From: an uncultured Ruminococcus sp.
GTDB taxonomy: Bacteria; Bacillota; Clostridia; Oscillospirales; Acutalibacteraceae
Reading direction: 5' to 3'
Length of the DNA stretch: 29,548 bases
Assembly (NCBI GenBank): GCA_902773045.1
Contig: CACYDE010000116.1
Coordinates: 1 to 29,548, forward strand
Under the pieces are notes generated by a model. It did no database searches and was not told the DNA's origin. It saw nothing but the letters and a program-made list of their open reading frames with translations. Below, one piece after another: positions 16,460 to 25,096 of the stretch (within the stretch, counting starts at the first letter, position 1; each line of letters opens with the position of its first letter). The position numbers and the translations under genes are program-made.

Positions 16460-16479
16460 TTGTGTGGTGTTGCCTTAAT
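16460..16479 (-). repeat. Inverted copy of the repeat-element end found at 8112
   Basis: The reverse complement reads TTAAGGCAACACCACACAAA, matching 8112-8131 at 19 of 20 bases. Beyond this the two loci do not align, so this looks like a conserved terminal motif of a mobile or palindromic element. Confidence 0.75.
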
Positions 16480-16547
16480 ATAATGATACATTGCTTCGAC
16501 AAAAACCATTTAATTTGTTTTAAAGTTAATATTTCAGCTTAAATGGA

Positions 16548-16576
16548 TTGACTTTTATCCGTAAAAAGATTAAAAT
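16548..16576 (+). promoter_or_regulatory. Promoter of the ACT/UPF0210 operon
   Basis: TTGACT (16548-16553), a 17-bp spacer and TAAAAT (16571-16576), about 43 bp before the ACT-domain start codon. Confidence 0.75.
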
Positions 16577-16618
16577 GTAGGTTGATAATCTATATTTTTT
16601 CAGCGGAGGGATAGTTTT

Positions 16619-16888
16619 ATGAAAGCTGTAATAACCGTTATAGGAAAAGACACGGTCGGAATTCTGGCAGGCATATCAGGAGAATGCGCTAAAAGCGGCG
16701 CAAATGTTATTGAAGTGACTCAGTCTGTTATGCAGGATATGTTCGCTATGATAATGATGGTTGATATAACCGACTGTAAGGTTCCTTTCAAGGAGCTTTC
16801 CGAAGGTCTTAAAAAGATCGGGGAAGATTACGGGGTTATGGTTCATGTAACGCATGAAGAACTTTTTAATACCATGTATAGAGTTTAA
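16619..16888 (+). CDS. ACT domain-containing protein (UPF0237 family)
   Basis: An 89-residue protein that is a single ACT domain: a beta strand KAVITVIGKDTVGILAGIS, a helix, then strands around FAMIMMVDI and the C-terminal VMVHVTHEELF. ACT domains bind small ligands, often amino acids, and act as dimers. GGAGGG lies 9 bp before the ATG. The stop is 24 bp from the next gene, a UPF0210 protein. These two families are regularly found side by side in Firmicutes, which suggests a regulator-effector pair, but the ligand is unknown. Confidence 0.92.
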   Translation: MKAVITVIGKDTVGILAGISGECAKSGANVIEVTQSVMQDMFAMIMMVDITDCKVPFKELSEGLKKIGEDYGVMVHVTHEELFNTMYRV

Positions 16889-16912
16889 AAATTATATGGA
16901 GAGGTTTAATGT

Positions 16913-18271
16913 ATGATAAATACCAACGACATTCTTGAAACGATCAATATGATCCAGAATGAAAATTTTGACGTGAGAACCATAACTATGGGTATTTCTC
17001 TTCTTGATTGTATTGATGATAATATAGATAAAGCATGCACAAAGGTTTACGATAAGATATGCAGATATGCAGGCGATCTGGTGAAGACAGGCGAGGATAT
17101 AAGCGTAGATTACGGAATCCCGATAATACACAAGAGGATCAGCGTGACTCCGATCGCGATGGTTGCTTCTGCGTGTCAGGCGATGAAGACGGTGAAATTT
17201 GCCAAAGCTCTTGACCGTGCGGCGCATGAAGTGGGAGTCAATTTCATAGGAGGATACACCGCTCTTTGTCACAAGGGCTTTTCGGCGGGAGACTATGCGC
17301 TGATCGAGAGTATCCCGGAAGCTCTTTCAACAACGGAAAGAGTCTGCTCATCCGTCAACATCGGCTCGACAAAAGCAGGTATAAATATGGACGCGGTGGC
17401 GAAGATGGGAAAGGTGATCCGCAAAACTGCGGAACTTACTGCCGACAGAGATTGTATCGGTGCGGCTAAGCTTGTTGTTTTCTGCAACGCGCCCGAGGAT
17501 AATCCGTTCATGGCAGGAGCGTTTCACGGAACCGGCGAACCGGACTGCGTGATAAATGTCGGCGTTTCGGGACCGGGCGTTGTTCGTGCCGCGCTTTCAA
17601 AAGCTCCCGACTGCGATATTACGGAGGTTGCGAATATTGTCAAGAAAACGGCGTTTAAGATCACGAGAGTGGGTCAGCTTGTCGCTCAGGAAGCTTCGAA
17701 AAGACTCTGTGTTCCTTTCGGGATCGTCGATCTCTCGTTGGCGCCGACTCCCGCAATAGGAGATTCTGTAGCTCATATTCTTGAGGAAATGGGTCTTGAA
17801 ACCTGCGGCGCGCACGGAACGACCGCGTGTCTTGCGCTTCTCAACGACGCGGTGAAGAAAGGCGGCGTTATGGCAAGCTCCCATGTCGGCGGTCTTTCGG
17901 GCGCATTTATCCCCGTGACGGAAGACGCAGGAATGATCGCAGCGGCTGAAAAGGGCTGTCTGACTTTGACGAAGCTTGAAGCTATGACGGCTGTCTGCTC
18001 GGTCGGTCTTGACATGATAAATATTCCCGGCGACACAAGCGCAGATGTGATCTCCGGAATTATTGCGGATGAAGCGGCAATAGGTATGGTGAATTCGAAA
18101 ACTACCGCAGTAAGACTTATTCCCGCGATCGGAAAGAGTGCGGGGGACTATCTGAATTTTGGCGGACTTCTCGGCGGAGGTCCGGTCATGGAAGTCAACA
18201 CCGCGTCTCCGGCGAAGTTTATCGCGCGCGGAGGAAGGATACCCGCGCCTATTCAGAGTTTGAAAAACTGA
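16913..18271 (+). CDS. UPF0210 (DUF711, 'PFL family') protein
   Basis: A 452-residue protein of normal family length. It matches UPF0210 by its overall sequence: DVRTITMGISLLDC near the start, a conserved central GGYTALCHKGFSAGD, CSSVNIGSTKAGINMDAV, a Gly-rich VGVSGPGVVRAAL segment, and FGGLLGGGPVM near the end. The family is sometimes called PFL-like from a structural resemblance to pyruvate formate-lyase, but I see no glycyl-radical RVxGY motif, and no enzyme activity is established to my knowledge. The ATG at 16913 follows GGAGAGG with 7-bp spacing. It is co-transcribed with the ACT protein. A terminator hairpin overlaps its stop codon. Confidence 0.92.
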   Translation: MINTNDILETINMIQNENFDVRTITMGISLLDCIDDNIDKACTKVYDKICRYAGDLVKTGEDISVDYGIPIIHKRISVTPIAMVASACQAMKTVKFAKALDRAAHEVGVNFIGGYTALCHKGFSAGDYALIESIPEALSTTERVCSSVNIGSTKAGINMDAVAKMGKVIRKTAELTADRDCIGAAKLVVFCNAPEDNPFMAGAFHGTGEPDCVINVGVSGPGVVRAALSKAPDCDITEVANIVKKTAFKITRVGQLVAQEASKRLCVPFGIVDLSLAPTPAIGDSVAHILEEMGLETCGAHGTTACLALLNDAVKKGGVMASSHVGGLSGAFIPVTEDAGMIAAAEKGCLTLTKLEAMTAVCSVGLDMINIPGDTSADVISGIIADEAAIGMVNSKTTAVRLIPAIGKSAGDYLNFGGLLGGGPVMEVNTASPAKFIARGGRIPAPIQSLKN

Positions 18272-18306
18272 TTGTGCGGAGTTGTTCAGGCGGATCAATC
18301 CGTTTT
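18264..18306 (+). terminator. Probable terminator overlapping the UPF0210 stop
   Basis: AAAAC.GATTG (18264-18274) pairs with CAATC.GTTTT (18296-18306) with one mismatch around a 21-nt loop, and a short T-run lies in the right arm. It would separate the ACT/UPF0210 operon from the V-ATPase operon. Confidence 0.5.
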
Positions 18307-18361
18307 CGTTAAGATTATTACCATATATGTGTTATATAAATTCGCAGCGCAGAGCCTGATT

Positions 18362-18389
18362 TTGACAGGTAATGATTATGCGGTAAAAA
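18362..18389 (+). promoter_or_regulatory. Candidate V-ATPase operon promoter
   Basis: TTGACA (18362-18367), a 16-bp spacer and TAAAAA (18384-18389). The leader would be very short before the GGAGG at 18401. An alternative, TTAAGA (18309-18314) with TATATA (18333-18338) at 18-bp spacing, is also plausible. Confidence 0.4.
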
Positions 18390-18412
18390 TGCGGCTCAAA
18401 GGAGGCGAAAAG

Positions 18413-18730
18413 ATGGACGATATTATCAGCAAAATTCTACAGATGGACGAAACCGCCCGAAAACTGGAAGACGAGGCGCAGGCCGAAAAAATTGCTTCAA
18501 GAGAAGAAGTGAAGAAAAAACGTCAGGAGGTTTACGACGAGTATCTCGAAAGTGCAAAAGAACACGTTGAGCAATTCAAGATCGCGGCGAAGAAAACCTC
18601 CGACGCGGAATGGAAAAAAACAGAAAAACACTACGACGATGTTTCAAAATCACTTGAAAAAAAATTCAAAGACCATAAGGACAAATGGGTCAGTGAAATC
18701 GTAGACGGAGTTTTAAGCTACAACACTTGA
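18413..18730 (+). CDS. V-type ATPase peripheral stalk subunit G/H
   Basis: A 105-residue, almost entirely helical and highly charged protein (runs of K, E and A, with heptad-like spacing), matching the small G/H stalk subunits of bacterial A/V-type ATPases. It would pair as a coiled coil with subunit E to hold the A3B3 head to subunit I. The start at the ATG at 18413 (MDDIISKIL) follows GGAGG with 7-bp spacing; a longer upstream frame is not supported. As first gene of the operon it has the classic position for this subunit. The identification rests on size, composition and context more than on motifs. Confidence 0.8.
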   Translation: MDDIISKILQMDETARKLEDEAQAEKIASREEVKKKRQEVYDEYLESAKEHVEQFKIAAKKTSDAEWKKTEKHYDDVSKSLEKKFKDHKDKWVSEIVDGVLSYNT

Positions 18731-18775
18731 TCCTTGATCCCGTGTGGTATCATTTTGAAACGGAGGTAAGCAGAT

Positions 18776-19813
18776 ATGGGTTCATCAAAATCTGCGAATG
18801 CGGTTCTTGCGAAGGTGCGCGCCAAATACGGAAGACGGCTCACTCAAAAGGACTACGAAAATCTTCTTTCCTGCAAGAGCGTCGCTGAGGTCGGAGCTTA
18901 TCTCAAGAACAATACCTACTATGACACGGTTCTGAAAAAAATCAACGAACGTGAAATTCATAGAGGTCAGCTGGAGACGGTTCTGAAACAGAAGCTCTTT
19001 GAGGACTTTTATTCTTTGTGTCTTTATACTAAAGGTTCGGGTGAACATTTCGCTCAGTATATACTTCAAAGGGACGAGATCGAACAGATAATACGCTTCC
19101 TGACGCTGCTTTCGTCAAACAGTACACAGGAATTTATCTTTACCATGCCGACATATTTCTTAAAGCATACTTCGATCAATCTTATGAATCTTGCCAGAGC
19201 AAGAGATTTTGACGCGTTCTTTGCGTGTTTTGCGGGAACGCCCTATGAGGAAATCCTGGCTGAATTTAAGCCGAAGAAAGGCGAAACTGTCAATATCGCA
19301 AGGGTGGAGGATAAGCTTTACAAGTTTTGCTACAAAAATCTCTATAATGCGATTGATAAATATTCATCGGGCGCGGAGCAGAAGGCTCTTCGTTCAATGT
19401 TTGATTCAATGATGGATTATATTAATTTTGTCAGAGTATTCCGACTTAAAAAATATTATCATGAGTCACCCGAGATGACAGAAAGCTTCCTGTTTCCTTA
19501 CGGAACGTTCAAGCCTAAAACGATTCGGAAGCTCTGTGCGGCGAAAACGAGCGCCGAGGTTTTTGAAGCCGTGAAAGACACGTCTTTCGGAAGAAATCTC
19601 AGCCGTCTTAATTACGCTTATGCCGGAGAGATCGACAGAGTCGGTATGTTCAGGATCACAAAGAAGAATATTCATTTTTCAAGCTATCCGCTTGTGGTTA
19701 TGCTTTCGTACATTTTCGTAATGCAGACGGAGTACAACAATATAGTCAGCATCATCGAAGGCGTAAGATACGGCGTTGACGCTTCAAAAATCGAAACCAT
19801 TGTTATTATGTGA
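18776..19813 (+). CDS. ntpC: V-type ATPase subunit C (d-type connector)
   Basis: A 345-residue, all-helical protein of the V-ATPase C/d (AC39) family. This subunit caps the K ring and couples the central D/F shaft to it. Family features include the N-terminal NAVLAKVRAKYGRRLTQKDYE, repeated helical bundles and the C-terminal Y.YAGEID..GMFRI region. GGAGG lies 9 bp before the ATG. In many bacteria the C gene follows E; here it sits second, before I, which is an order I associate with Ruminococcus relatives. Confidence 0.88.
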   Translation: MGSSKSANAVLAKVRAKYGRRLTQKDYENLLSCKSVAEVGAYLKNNTYYDTVLKKINEREIHRGQLETVLKQKLFEDFYSLCLYTKGSGEHFAQYILQRDEIEQIIRFLTLLSSNSTQEFIFTMPTYFLKHTSINLMNLARARDFDAFFACFAGTPYEEILAEFKPKKGETVNIARVEDKLYKFCYKNLYNAIDKYSSGAEQKALRSMFDSMMDYINFVRVFRLKKYYHESPEMTESFLFPYGTFKPKTIRKLCAAKTSAEVFEAVKDTSFGRNLSRLNYAYAGEIDRVGMFRITKKNIHFSSYPLVVMLSYIFVMQTEYNNIVSIIEGVRYGVDASKIETIVIM

Positions 19814-19875
19814 CAATTGCCGTGAGAAGTTTATTCGCGGCGCCTATCTATTATTAGTCAAAAGAGGTGGAATTC

Positions 19876-21807
19876 TTGGCTATTGCAAAAATAAAATGTC
19901 TGAGGATCATCGGTCTTCAGGAAAAGCTTCAGGAGGTTGCCGAGGCGCTCGTCAATTCTCAGAGTTTTCAGCCTGACGATCCGTTAAACTTTCATTCGGA
20001 CATTAAAATGTTTATTCCCGTTCAGGCTTTTAATCCTTACAGAGAAACCATAGATAAATTTGAATCGTCTCTTGAAGCCTGCGGCGTGGAATGTTCTGCT
20101 GCGGACATTTCAAAAAGAAAGTTTGAAGACGAGGATGTTTCCGCGATAGAGGAAATGGCAGAAAAGCTGGCGCAGTTTTCCGATAAACAGCTTGAACTTG
20201 AAAGCAGGATCGGCGAGTGCAACAGGAATATCGAGCAGATAGAACACTTTCTGAATCTCAATCTTGAGATCGACAAGATCAATCAATGCCGTTACATCAA
20301 AGCGAATTTCGGAAAGCTTCCCAAAGAGAGTTTCGAAAAAATGCAGAATTACAGCGATAATCCGTTCGTGATCTTTTTTCCTTACTCTCATGATGACGAT
20401 TATTACTGGGGACTTTACCTGTCGCCTATTGCAAACAGCGACGACGTTGACAGAATATTTTCGAGTCTGTATTTTGAAAGCTGCGGAGTCCTTGACCTCA
20501 ACGGTACTCCGGAGCAATATTACAAAGAACAGAAGGAACAGCTTCCGAAGCTGCGTCAGGAGCTTGAAAATGTGAAGGCGGAGCTTGGAAAATATCTTGC
20601 TTCAGAGAAAGGAAATATTGATTTTTATCACAGTTATTTCAAGGAGCTTCAAAAGAAATATGACGTCATGGCGAAAGCCGTTACATACAACAAAAGCTTC
20701 GTGATAGTTGGTTGGGTCACCGAGGATAAGGCGAAAAAGCTAACGGAAGCTATTTCGAAAATAGATTCCGTCGAATGCACTTTGACGAACGGTCAAAGCG
20801 AGCTTAAACATTCTCCCCCGGTTAAGCTTAAAAACAATTTCCTGACCAAAGGATTTGAATTCTACACCGAAATGTACGGTCTTCCGAATTACAGCGAATT
20901 CGACCCCACAACGTTTATCGCGATCACATATACGATATTGTTCGGAATAATGTTCGGTGACGTGGGTCACGGACTGATGGTCATGCTTTTCGGGATCTTC
21001 ATGAAGAAGGTGAAGAAAAATCCTCTCGGAGCGATCCTCATTCCGTGCGGTATTTCGGGTACGATATTCGGATTTGTTTACGGTTCTGTCTTCGGATTCG
21101 AAGAGGCGCTGAATCCGATGTACAAAGCTTTGTTCGGACTTGACGAGAAGCCGATCAGCGTAATGGAACCGTCAACCACCAATACGATAATTTATCTTGC
21201 GGTCGGAATAGGACTTGTGCTTGTGACGCTTGCGATCATTCTCAATATTATCGTATCGTTTAAAATGCACGACAAAGAGAATGCCGTTTTCGGCAACAAC
21301 GGTATCGCAGGTCTTGTTTTCTACGCAGCGGTTGCCGCGGCGCTTGTTTCTCAGATGATGCTTGGAGTTAAACTCACGACTCCGCTTTACATCGTGTTCC
21401 TCATAGTTCTTCCGCTTCTTCTCATTTTCCTCAAAGAGCCCTTCGGAAAGCTTTCCGAGGGAAGAAAAGACTGGAAGCCCGAGAGCTGGGGAGGTTACTG
21501 CGTTCAGAATTTCTTTGAGCTTTTCGAAGTTCTTCTGAGCTATGTTACGAATACAATGTCTTTCCTTCGTGTCGGCGCATTTGTTCTTGTTCATGCCGGT
21601 ATGATGGAGGTTGTGTTTACGCTTGCCAATATGTCGAGCGGATTCGGATATATTGCTATCGTGGTGATAGGAAATATATTTGTTATGGCACTTGAAGCGC
21701 TTCTTGTTTGTATTCAGGTTCTGAGACTTGAATTCTATGAGATGTTCGGAAGATTCTACAGAGGCGACGGAAGAGCATTCAAACCTGTCACTTCTCTGAT
21801 GGATTGA
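19876..21807 (+). CDS. ntpI: V-type ATPase subunit I (stator, a-subunit homologue)
   Basis: A 643-residue protein. The N-terminal half (about 1-320) is a soluble, coiled-coil-containing stator arm. The C-terminal half has about seven or eight membrane helices, with the hallmark buried Arg in NTMSFLRVGAFVLVHAG that faces the K-ring glutamate during ion translocation. I chose TTG at 19876 (MAIAKIKCLRIIGLQ) because AGAGGTGG lies 5 bp upstream and homologues begin MAIVKMK. A GTG at 19867 overlaps the ribosome site. EFYEMFGRFYRGDGRAF near the end is also typical. Confidence 0.95.
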   Translation: MAIAKIKCLRIIGLQEKLQEVAEALVNSQSFQPDDPLNFHSDIKMFIPVQAFNPYRETIDKFESSLEACGVECSAADISKRKFEDEDVSAIEEMAEKLAQFSDKQLELESRIGECNRNIEQIEHFLNLNLEIDKINQCRYIKANFGKLPKESFEKMQNYSDNPFVIFFPYSHDDDYYWGLYLSPIANSDDVDRIFSSLYFESCGVLDLNGTPEQYYKEQKEQLPKLRQELENVKAELGKYLASEKGNIDFYHSYFKELQKKYDVMAKAVTYNKSFVIVGWVTEDKAKKLTEAISKIDSVECTLTNGQSELKHSPPVKLKNNFLTKGFEFYTEMYGLPNYSEFDPTTFIAITYTILFGIMFGDVGHGLMVMLFGIFMKKVKKNPLGAILIPCGISGTIFGFVYGSVFGFEEALNPMYKALFGLDEKPISVMEPSTTNTIIYLAVGIGLVLVTLAIILNIIVSFKMHDKENAVFGNNGIAGLVFYAAVAAALVSQMMLGVKLTTPLYIVFLIVLPLLLIFLKEPFGKLSEGRKDWKPESWGGYCVQNFFELFEVLLSYVTNTMSFLRVGAFVLVHAGMMEVVFTLANMSSGFGYIAIVVIGNIFVMALEALLVCIQVLRLEFYEMFGRFYRGDGRAFKPVTSLMD

Positions 21808-21846
21808 TTTTATATTGTTTAACTGTAATTTCAGGAGGTTTTAATT

Positions 21847-22269
21847 ATGGAATTTATTTTACTTGCTATACCTGTAGTTTTTGGCGTTTCGTCGGTTTAT
21901 CTTGCAAACAGAGCGGTTCAGAAGGGCTGTAAGAAAAAGAAGGCTCTTTATATGCAGATCGCTTCTTTCTGCGCTGTTTTTCTTGTATGCTTCCTTTGTC
22001 CTATGGTTGCAAGCGCGGCGGAAACGGCTGACGCAGCAGCTCAGGCAGCAAGCTCCATGGGAATGGGACTTATCGGTGCAGGTATCGCGACCGGTCTTTC
22101 ATGCATAGGCGGCGGTATCGCAGTTGGATACGCGGCTCCTGCTGCTATCGGAGCTACAAGCGAAGATCCGAAAAACTTCGGTAAGTCGCTTATCTTCGTT
22201 GCTCTCGGCGAAGGTGTTGCGCTTTACGGAATGCTCGTTTCTATCCTTATTCTTTCCAAGCTCGGTTAA
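21847..22269 (+). CDS. ntpK: V-type ATPase subunit K (membrane rotor ring)
   Basis: A 140-residue proteolipid. Residues 72-103 (Gly-rich, GAGIATGLSCIGGGIAVG) and 112-137 form a helical hairpin carrying the ion-binding Glu122 in ALGEGVALYG. Residues 1-57 add two further hydrophobic segments that do not look like a duplicated c-hairpin; VASAAE at 54-59 resembles a signal peptidase site. Only one ring carboxylate is present. The Gln/Ser partner residues typical of Na+-binding F-type rings are not seen, so ion specificity is left open. AGGAGG precedes the ATG. Confidence 0.93.
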   Translation: MEFILLAIPVVFGVSSVYLANRAVQKGCKKKKALYMQIASFCAVFLVCFLCPMVASAAETADAAAQAASSMGMGLIGAGIATGLSCIGGGIAVGYAAPAAIGATSEDPKNFGKSLIFVALGEGVALYGMLVSILILSKLG

Positions 22270-22293
22270 GGATCTTCCGGCAAAGGAATGTGA

Positions 22294-22611
22294 TTGAATA
22301 TGAAATTTTATTTGATAAGCGACAACGTGGATACGCTCATGGGAATGCGGCTTTCGGGAATTGACGGGGTCGTTATCCACACCGAGGAAGAGGTTCGGAA
22401 AACTCTTGGCGAGGTCATGCAGCGTTCCGATGTTGCGGTAGTTCTTATGACGGCGACTCTCGTGGATCTTTGTCCGGAGATGATCATGGACTATAAGATG
22501 AACAGACGTCAGCCGCTGATCGTAGAAATTCCTGACCGACACGGCAACGGACGCACGAGTGATTCGATCACAAAGTACGTTCACGACGCTATCGGAGTAA
22601 AATTAGATTAA
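22294..22611 (+). CDS. ntpG: V-type ATPase subunit F (central stalk)
   Basis: A 105-residue alpha/beta protein: KFYLISDNVDTLMGMRLSGIDGVV at the start and PLIVEIPDRHG near the end match the A/V-type F subunit (called NtpG in Enterococcus). It binds subunit D in the rotating shaft. The TTG at 22294 lies 6 bp after AAAGGA, whereas the ATG at 22300 is 12 bp away, so both remain possible and differ by two residues. It begins 25 bp after the K gene. Confidence 0.88.
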   Translation: MNMKFYLISDNVDTLMGMRLSGIDGVVIHTEEEVRKTLGEVMQRSDVAVVLMTATLVDLCPEMIMDYKMNRRQPLIVEIPDRHGNGRTSDSITKYVHDAIGVKLD

Positions 22612-22657
22612 CGGCGTTTATGACGCTGTATATGTCAAGATTGGGAGCGCATTGCTT

Positions 22658-23251
22658 ATGATAGATGCAAACAGCAAAACAAACAGCTTCTTGGAGGCGA
22701 TCGAGAAATACGCCGAAGAACAGAAAATTGCAATGAGAGCGGAGATCGAATCTTTTCGTGAGGAACAGCTGAAGCACGCGAACGAAGAGGGAACTGCAGC
22801 GGCATTTTCTTTCATTCAGAAGAAGAAGGCTGAGTTCAAGACCGCTCTGGCAAAGGAAAATTCCCTGAAAGAAACGGCTGTCAAAAGAGCGCTTTTTGAA
22901 AAGCGAAACAAGATGGCTGAATCTGTTTTCGAAGAGGCTGCCGAAAAACTCAGAGAGTTTTCAAAAAGCAAAAAATACGAAGCTTACATAAATAATTCTG
23001 CTAAGTCAATAAGTGAATATCTTGGCGGAAAGAGGTCGGTGGTTTATATTTCCGAAAACGATGAGAAATTTATTCCTCAGTTAAAGAAATATTTTGGCAG
23101 CAGTGAAATTGCGGTTGACAGCTCGATCAAGCTTGGCGGAATACGCTGCTTCTGTGAAGAGATGTCCATAATTGCGGATGAAACTCTTGACAGCAAGTTC
23201 GAAGACCGAAAGCGCATTTTCATTGAAACATCGGGCTTTACGGTTGAATAA
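22658..23251 (+). CDS. ntpE: V-type ATPase subunit E (peripheral stalk)
   Basis: A 197-residue protein with a long charged N-terminal helix (about 5-110, coiled coil with subunit G/H) and a C-terminal alpha/beta head domain containing SSIKLGGIRC (near 155), the region that binds subunit B. GGGAG 10 bp upstream supports the ATG at 22658 over a TTG six bases earlier. Spacing to its neighbours is 46 and 39 bp. Confidence 0.88.
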   Translation: MIDANSKTNSFLEAIEKYAEEQKIAMRAEIESFREEQLKHANEEGTAAAFSFIQKKKAEFKTALAKENSLKETAVKRALFEKRNKMAESVFEEAAEKLREFSKSKKYEAYINNSAKSISEYLGGKRSVVYISENDEKFIPQLKKYFGSSEIAVDSSIKLGGIRCFCEEMSIIADETLDSKFEDRKRIFIETSGFTVE

Positions 23252-23290
23252 TATACCGCTCGGGGATATTCCTGCAGGGAGATGAAATGA

Positions 23291-25063
23291 TTGGAAAAAA
23301 ATGATGTAATTTTTGGTATAAACGGTCCTGTAGTTACTGTGAAAAACAGCAGAACATTTTCAATGATGGAAATGGTTTATGTCGGTGAACAGCGTCTTGT
23401 CGGTGAGGTCATCAAGATCACAGACAAGGCTACTACCATACAGGTTTATGAAGAGACAACGGGACTGAAGCCGGGGGATATAGTTGTCGGAACGGGCGCG
23501 CCGATGAACGTTCTTTTAGGCCCCGGAATTATGGACAATATTTTTGACGGCATCGAAAGACCTCTTAAAGAGATAGAAAAGCTTACGAAAAGTCCTTTTA
23601 TCTCGAGAGGCGCGGCTGTTTCGTCGCTTGATCCCGAGAAAAAATGGGATGTTCATATCACCGTCAAGGTCGGCGATAAGCTCAAAGGCGGAGATATCTA
23701 TGCGACGCTTCCCGAAACGAAGATAATCGAGCATCGCGTGATGGTTTCTCCGAAGCTCAGCGGAGAAGTCGTTAAGGTTGCCAAGGACGGAAAATACAAA
23801 ATACATGATACGGTCGTTGTAATTAAAGATAAGGACGGAAAAAGGATAGATCTTACGCTCTGTCAGCAGTGGCCGATCAGAACACCGCGCCCGGTAAATA
23901 AAAAAATGCCTGCGGATATACCGCTTATTACAGGTCAGCGTGTCATTGATACGCTCCTTCCCATCTCAAAAGGAGGTACGGCTGCTATCCCCGGGGGATT
24001 CGGCGCAGGAAAAACAATGACTCAGCATCAGCTGGCGAAGTGGTGTGACGCGGATATTATTGTCTACGTCGGCTGCGGAGAGCGCGGAAACGAAATGAGT
24101 CAGGTTCTCCAGGAGTTCGGTGAGCTGATCGACCCGAAATCCGGAAGACCTATGACCGATCGTACTGTTCTCATTGCGAATACGTCGAACATGCCGGTTG
24201 CGGCTCGTGAGGCGTCCATCTATACGGGGATCACGCTCGCCGAATATTACAGAGATATGGGTTATCACTGCGCTATCATGGCTGATTCAACTTCACGTTG
24301 GGCGGAAGCCTTGAGAGAAATATCGGGACGACTGGAAGAGATGCCTGCCGAAGAAGGCTTCCCGGCATATCTTCCTTCAAGACTTTCGGAATTTTATGAG
24401 CGTGCCGCGAGAGTCGAGAACCTCAACGGCAGCGAAGGTTCGGTTACGGTTATCGGAGCCGTTTCTCCTCAGGGAGCGGACTTTTCCGAACCTGTAACTC
24501 AGAATACCAAGAGATTCACACGCTGCTTCTGGGCTCTTGATAAGTCGCTTGCGTATGCGCGTCATTATCCGGCGATCAACTGGATGACGAGCTACAGCGA
24601 ATATTTCACGGATCTTGATCCGTGGTTCGAGAATAATCAGGGAAGAGATTTCATTGAATACAGAAACAAGATAAACGCGATCCTTCAGGAGGAAAACAAA
24701 CTGATGGAGATCGTTAAGCTGATCGGTGCGGACGTTCTTCCGGACGATCAGAAGCTTATCATTGAAACTGCGCGTGTGATTCGCGTCGGCTTCCTTCAGC
24801 AGAATGCTTTCCACAAGGATGACACATTCGTTCCTCTGGAAAAACAAAAATTGATGATGAAGACTATTCTTCATCTCCACGAGGTTGCGGAGGGACTTAT
24901 CGCGAGAAATATCCCGATTTCAAGGATCACTTCTCTCGGTCTTTTCGACAAGCTCACTAAAATGAAATATGATATCCCGAATAACAACCTTGAGCTGTTC
25001 AAGAATTATGAAAAGGAAATTGACGAGGCTCTCAATTCCGCATTGACTGCCGAATTCAATTAA
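23291..25063 (+). CDS. ntpA: V-type ATPase catalytic subunit A
   Basis: A 590-residue protein, the normal size for the catalytic A subunit. The P-loop GGFGAGKTMTQHQ lies near residues 234-246, followed by GCGERGNEM with the catalytic glutamate, the Walker B-like CAIMADSTSRW, and the SGRLEEMPAEEGFPAYLPSR signature. The N-terminal beta barrel and the bulge region special to V-type A subunits (about 115-200) are present. It hydrolyses or makes ATP with subunit B. The start is TTG at 23291 behind AGGGAG; the two nearby ATGs run straight into stops. Confidence 0.98.
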   Translation: MEKNDVIFGINGPVVTVKNSRTFSMMEMVYVGEQRLVGEVIKITDKATTIQVYEETTGLKPGDIVVGTGAPMNVLLGPGIMDNIFDGIERPLKEIEKLTKSPFISRGAAVSSLDPEKKWDVHITVKVGDKLKGGDIYATLPETKIIEHRVMVSPKLSGEVVKVAKDGKYKIHDTVVVIKDKDGKRIDLTLCQQWPIRTPRPVNKKMPADIPLITGQRVIDTLLPISKGGTAAIPGGFGAGKTMTQHQLAKWCDADIIVYVGCGERGNEMSQVLQEFGELIDPKSGRPMTDRTVLIANTSNMPVAAREASIYTGITLAEYYRDMGYHCAIMADSTSRWAEALREISGRLEEMPAEEGFPAYLPSRLSEFYERAARVENLNGSEGSVTVIGAVSPQGADFSEPVTQNTKRFTRCFWALDKSLAYARHYPAINWMTSYSEYFTDLDPWFENNQGRDFIEYRNKINAILQEENKLMEIVKLIGADVLPDDQKLIIETARVIRVGFLQQNAFHKDDTFVPLEKQKLMMKTILHLHEVAEGLIARNIPISRITSLGLFDKLTKMKYDIPNNNLELFKNYEKEIDEALNSALTAEFN

Positions 25064-25096
25064 GCTTTTGACTCTATATGAAAGGAATGAAACGGA

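Larger units (their letters stand above)
16183..16618. other. 436-bp intergenic region with promoter-terminator unit and repeat end
   Basis: Contains a weak GCAGCAG/CTGCCGC hairpin (about 16209-16229), a small ACGAAG/CTTCGT hairpin (16291-16305), an orphan promoter and strong terminator (16343-16432), the inverted copy of the repeat end (16460-16479) and the promoter of the ACT gene (16548-16576). Reading frames here are short and lack ribosome sites. Confidence 0.75.

Noticed and set aside
16268..16509. Short frames on both strands in the 16.2-16.5 kb gap
   Set aside because: They cross a promoter, a terminator hairpin and the repeat end, and lack ribosome sites.
18272..18412. N-terminal extension of the V-ATPase G/H subunit back to 18272
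   Set aside because: The extra residues cover a terminator and candidate promoters. GGAGG directly precedes the ATG at 18413.
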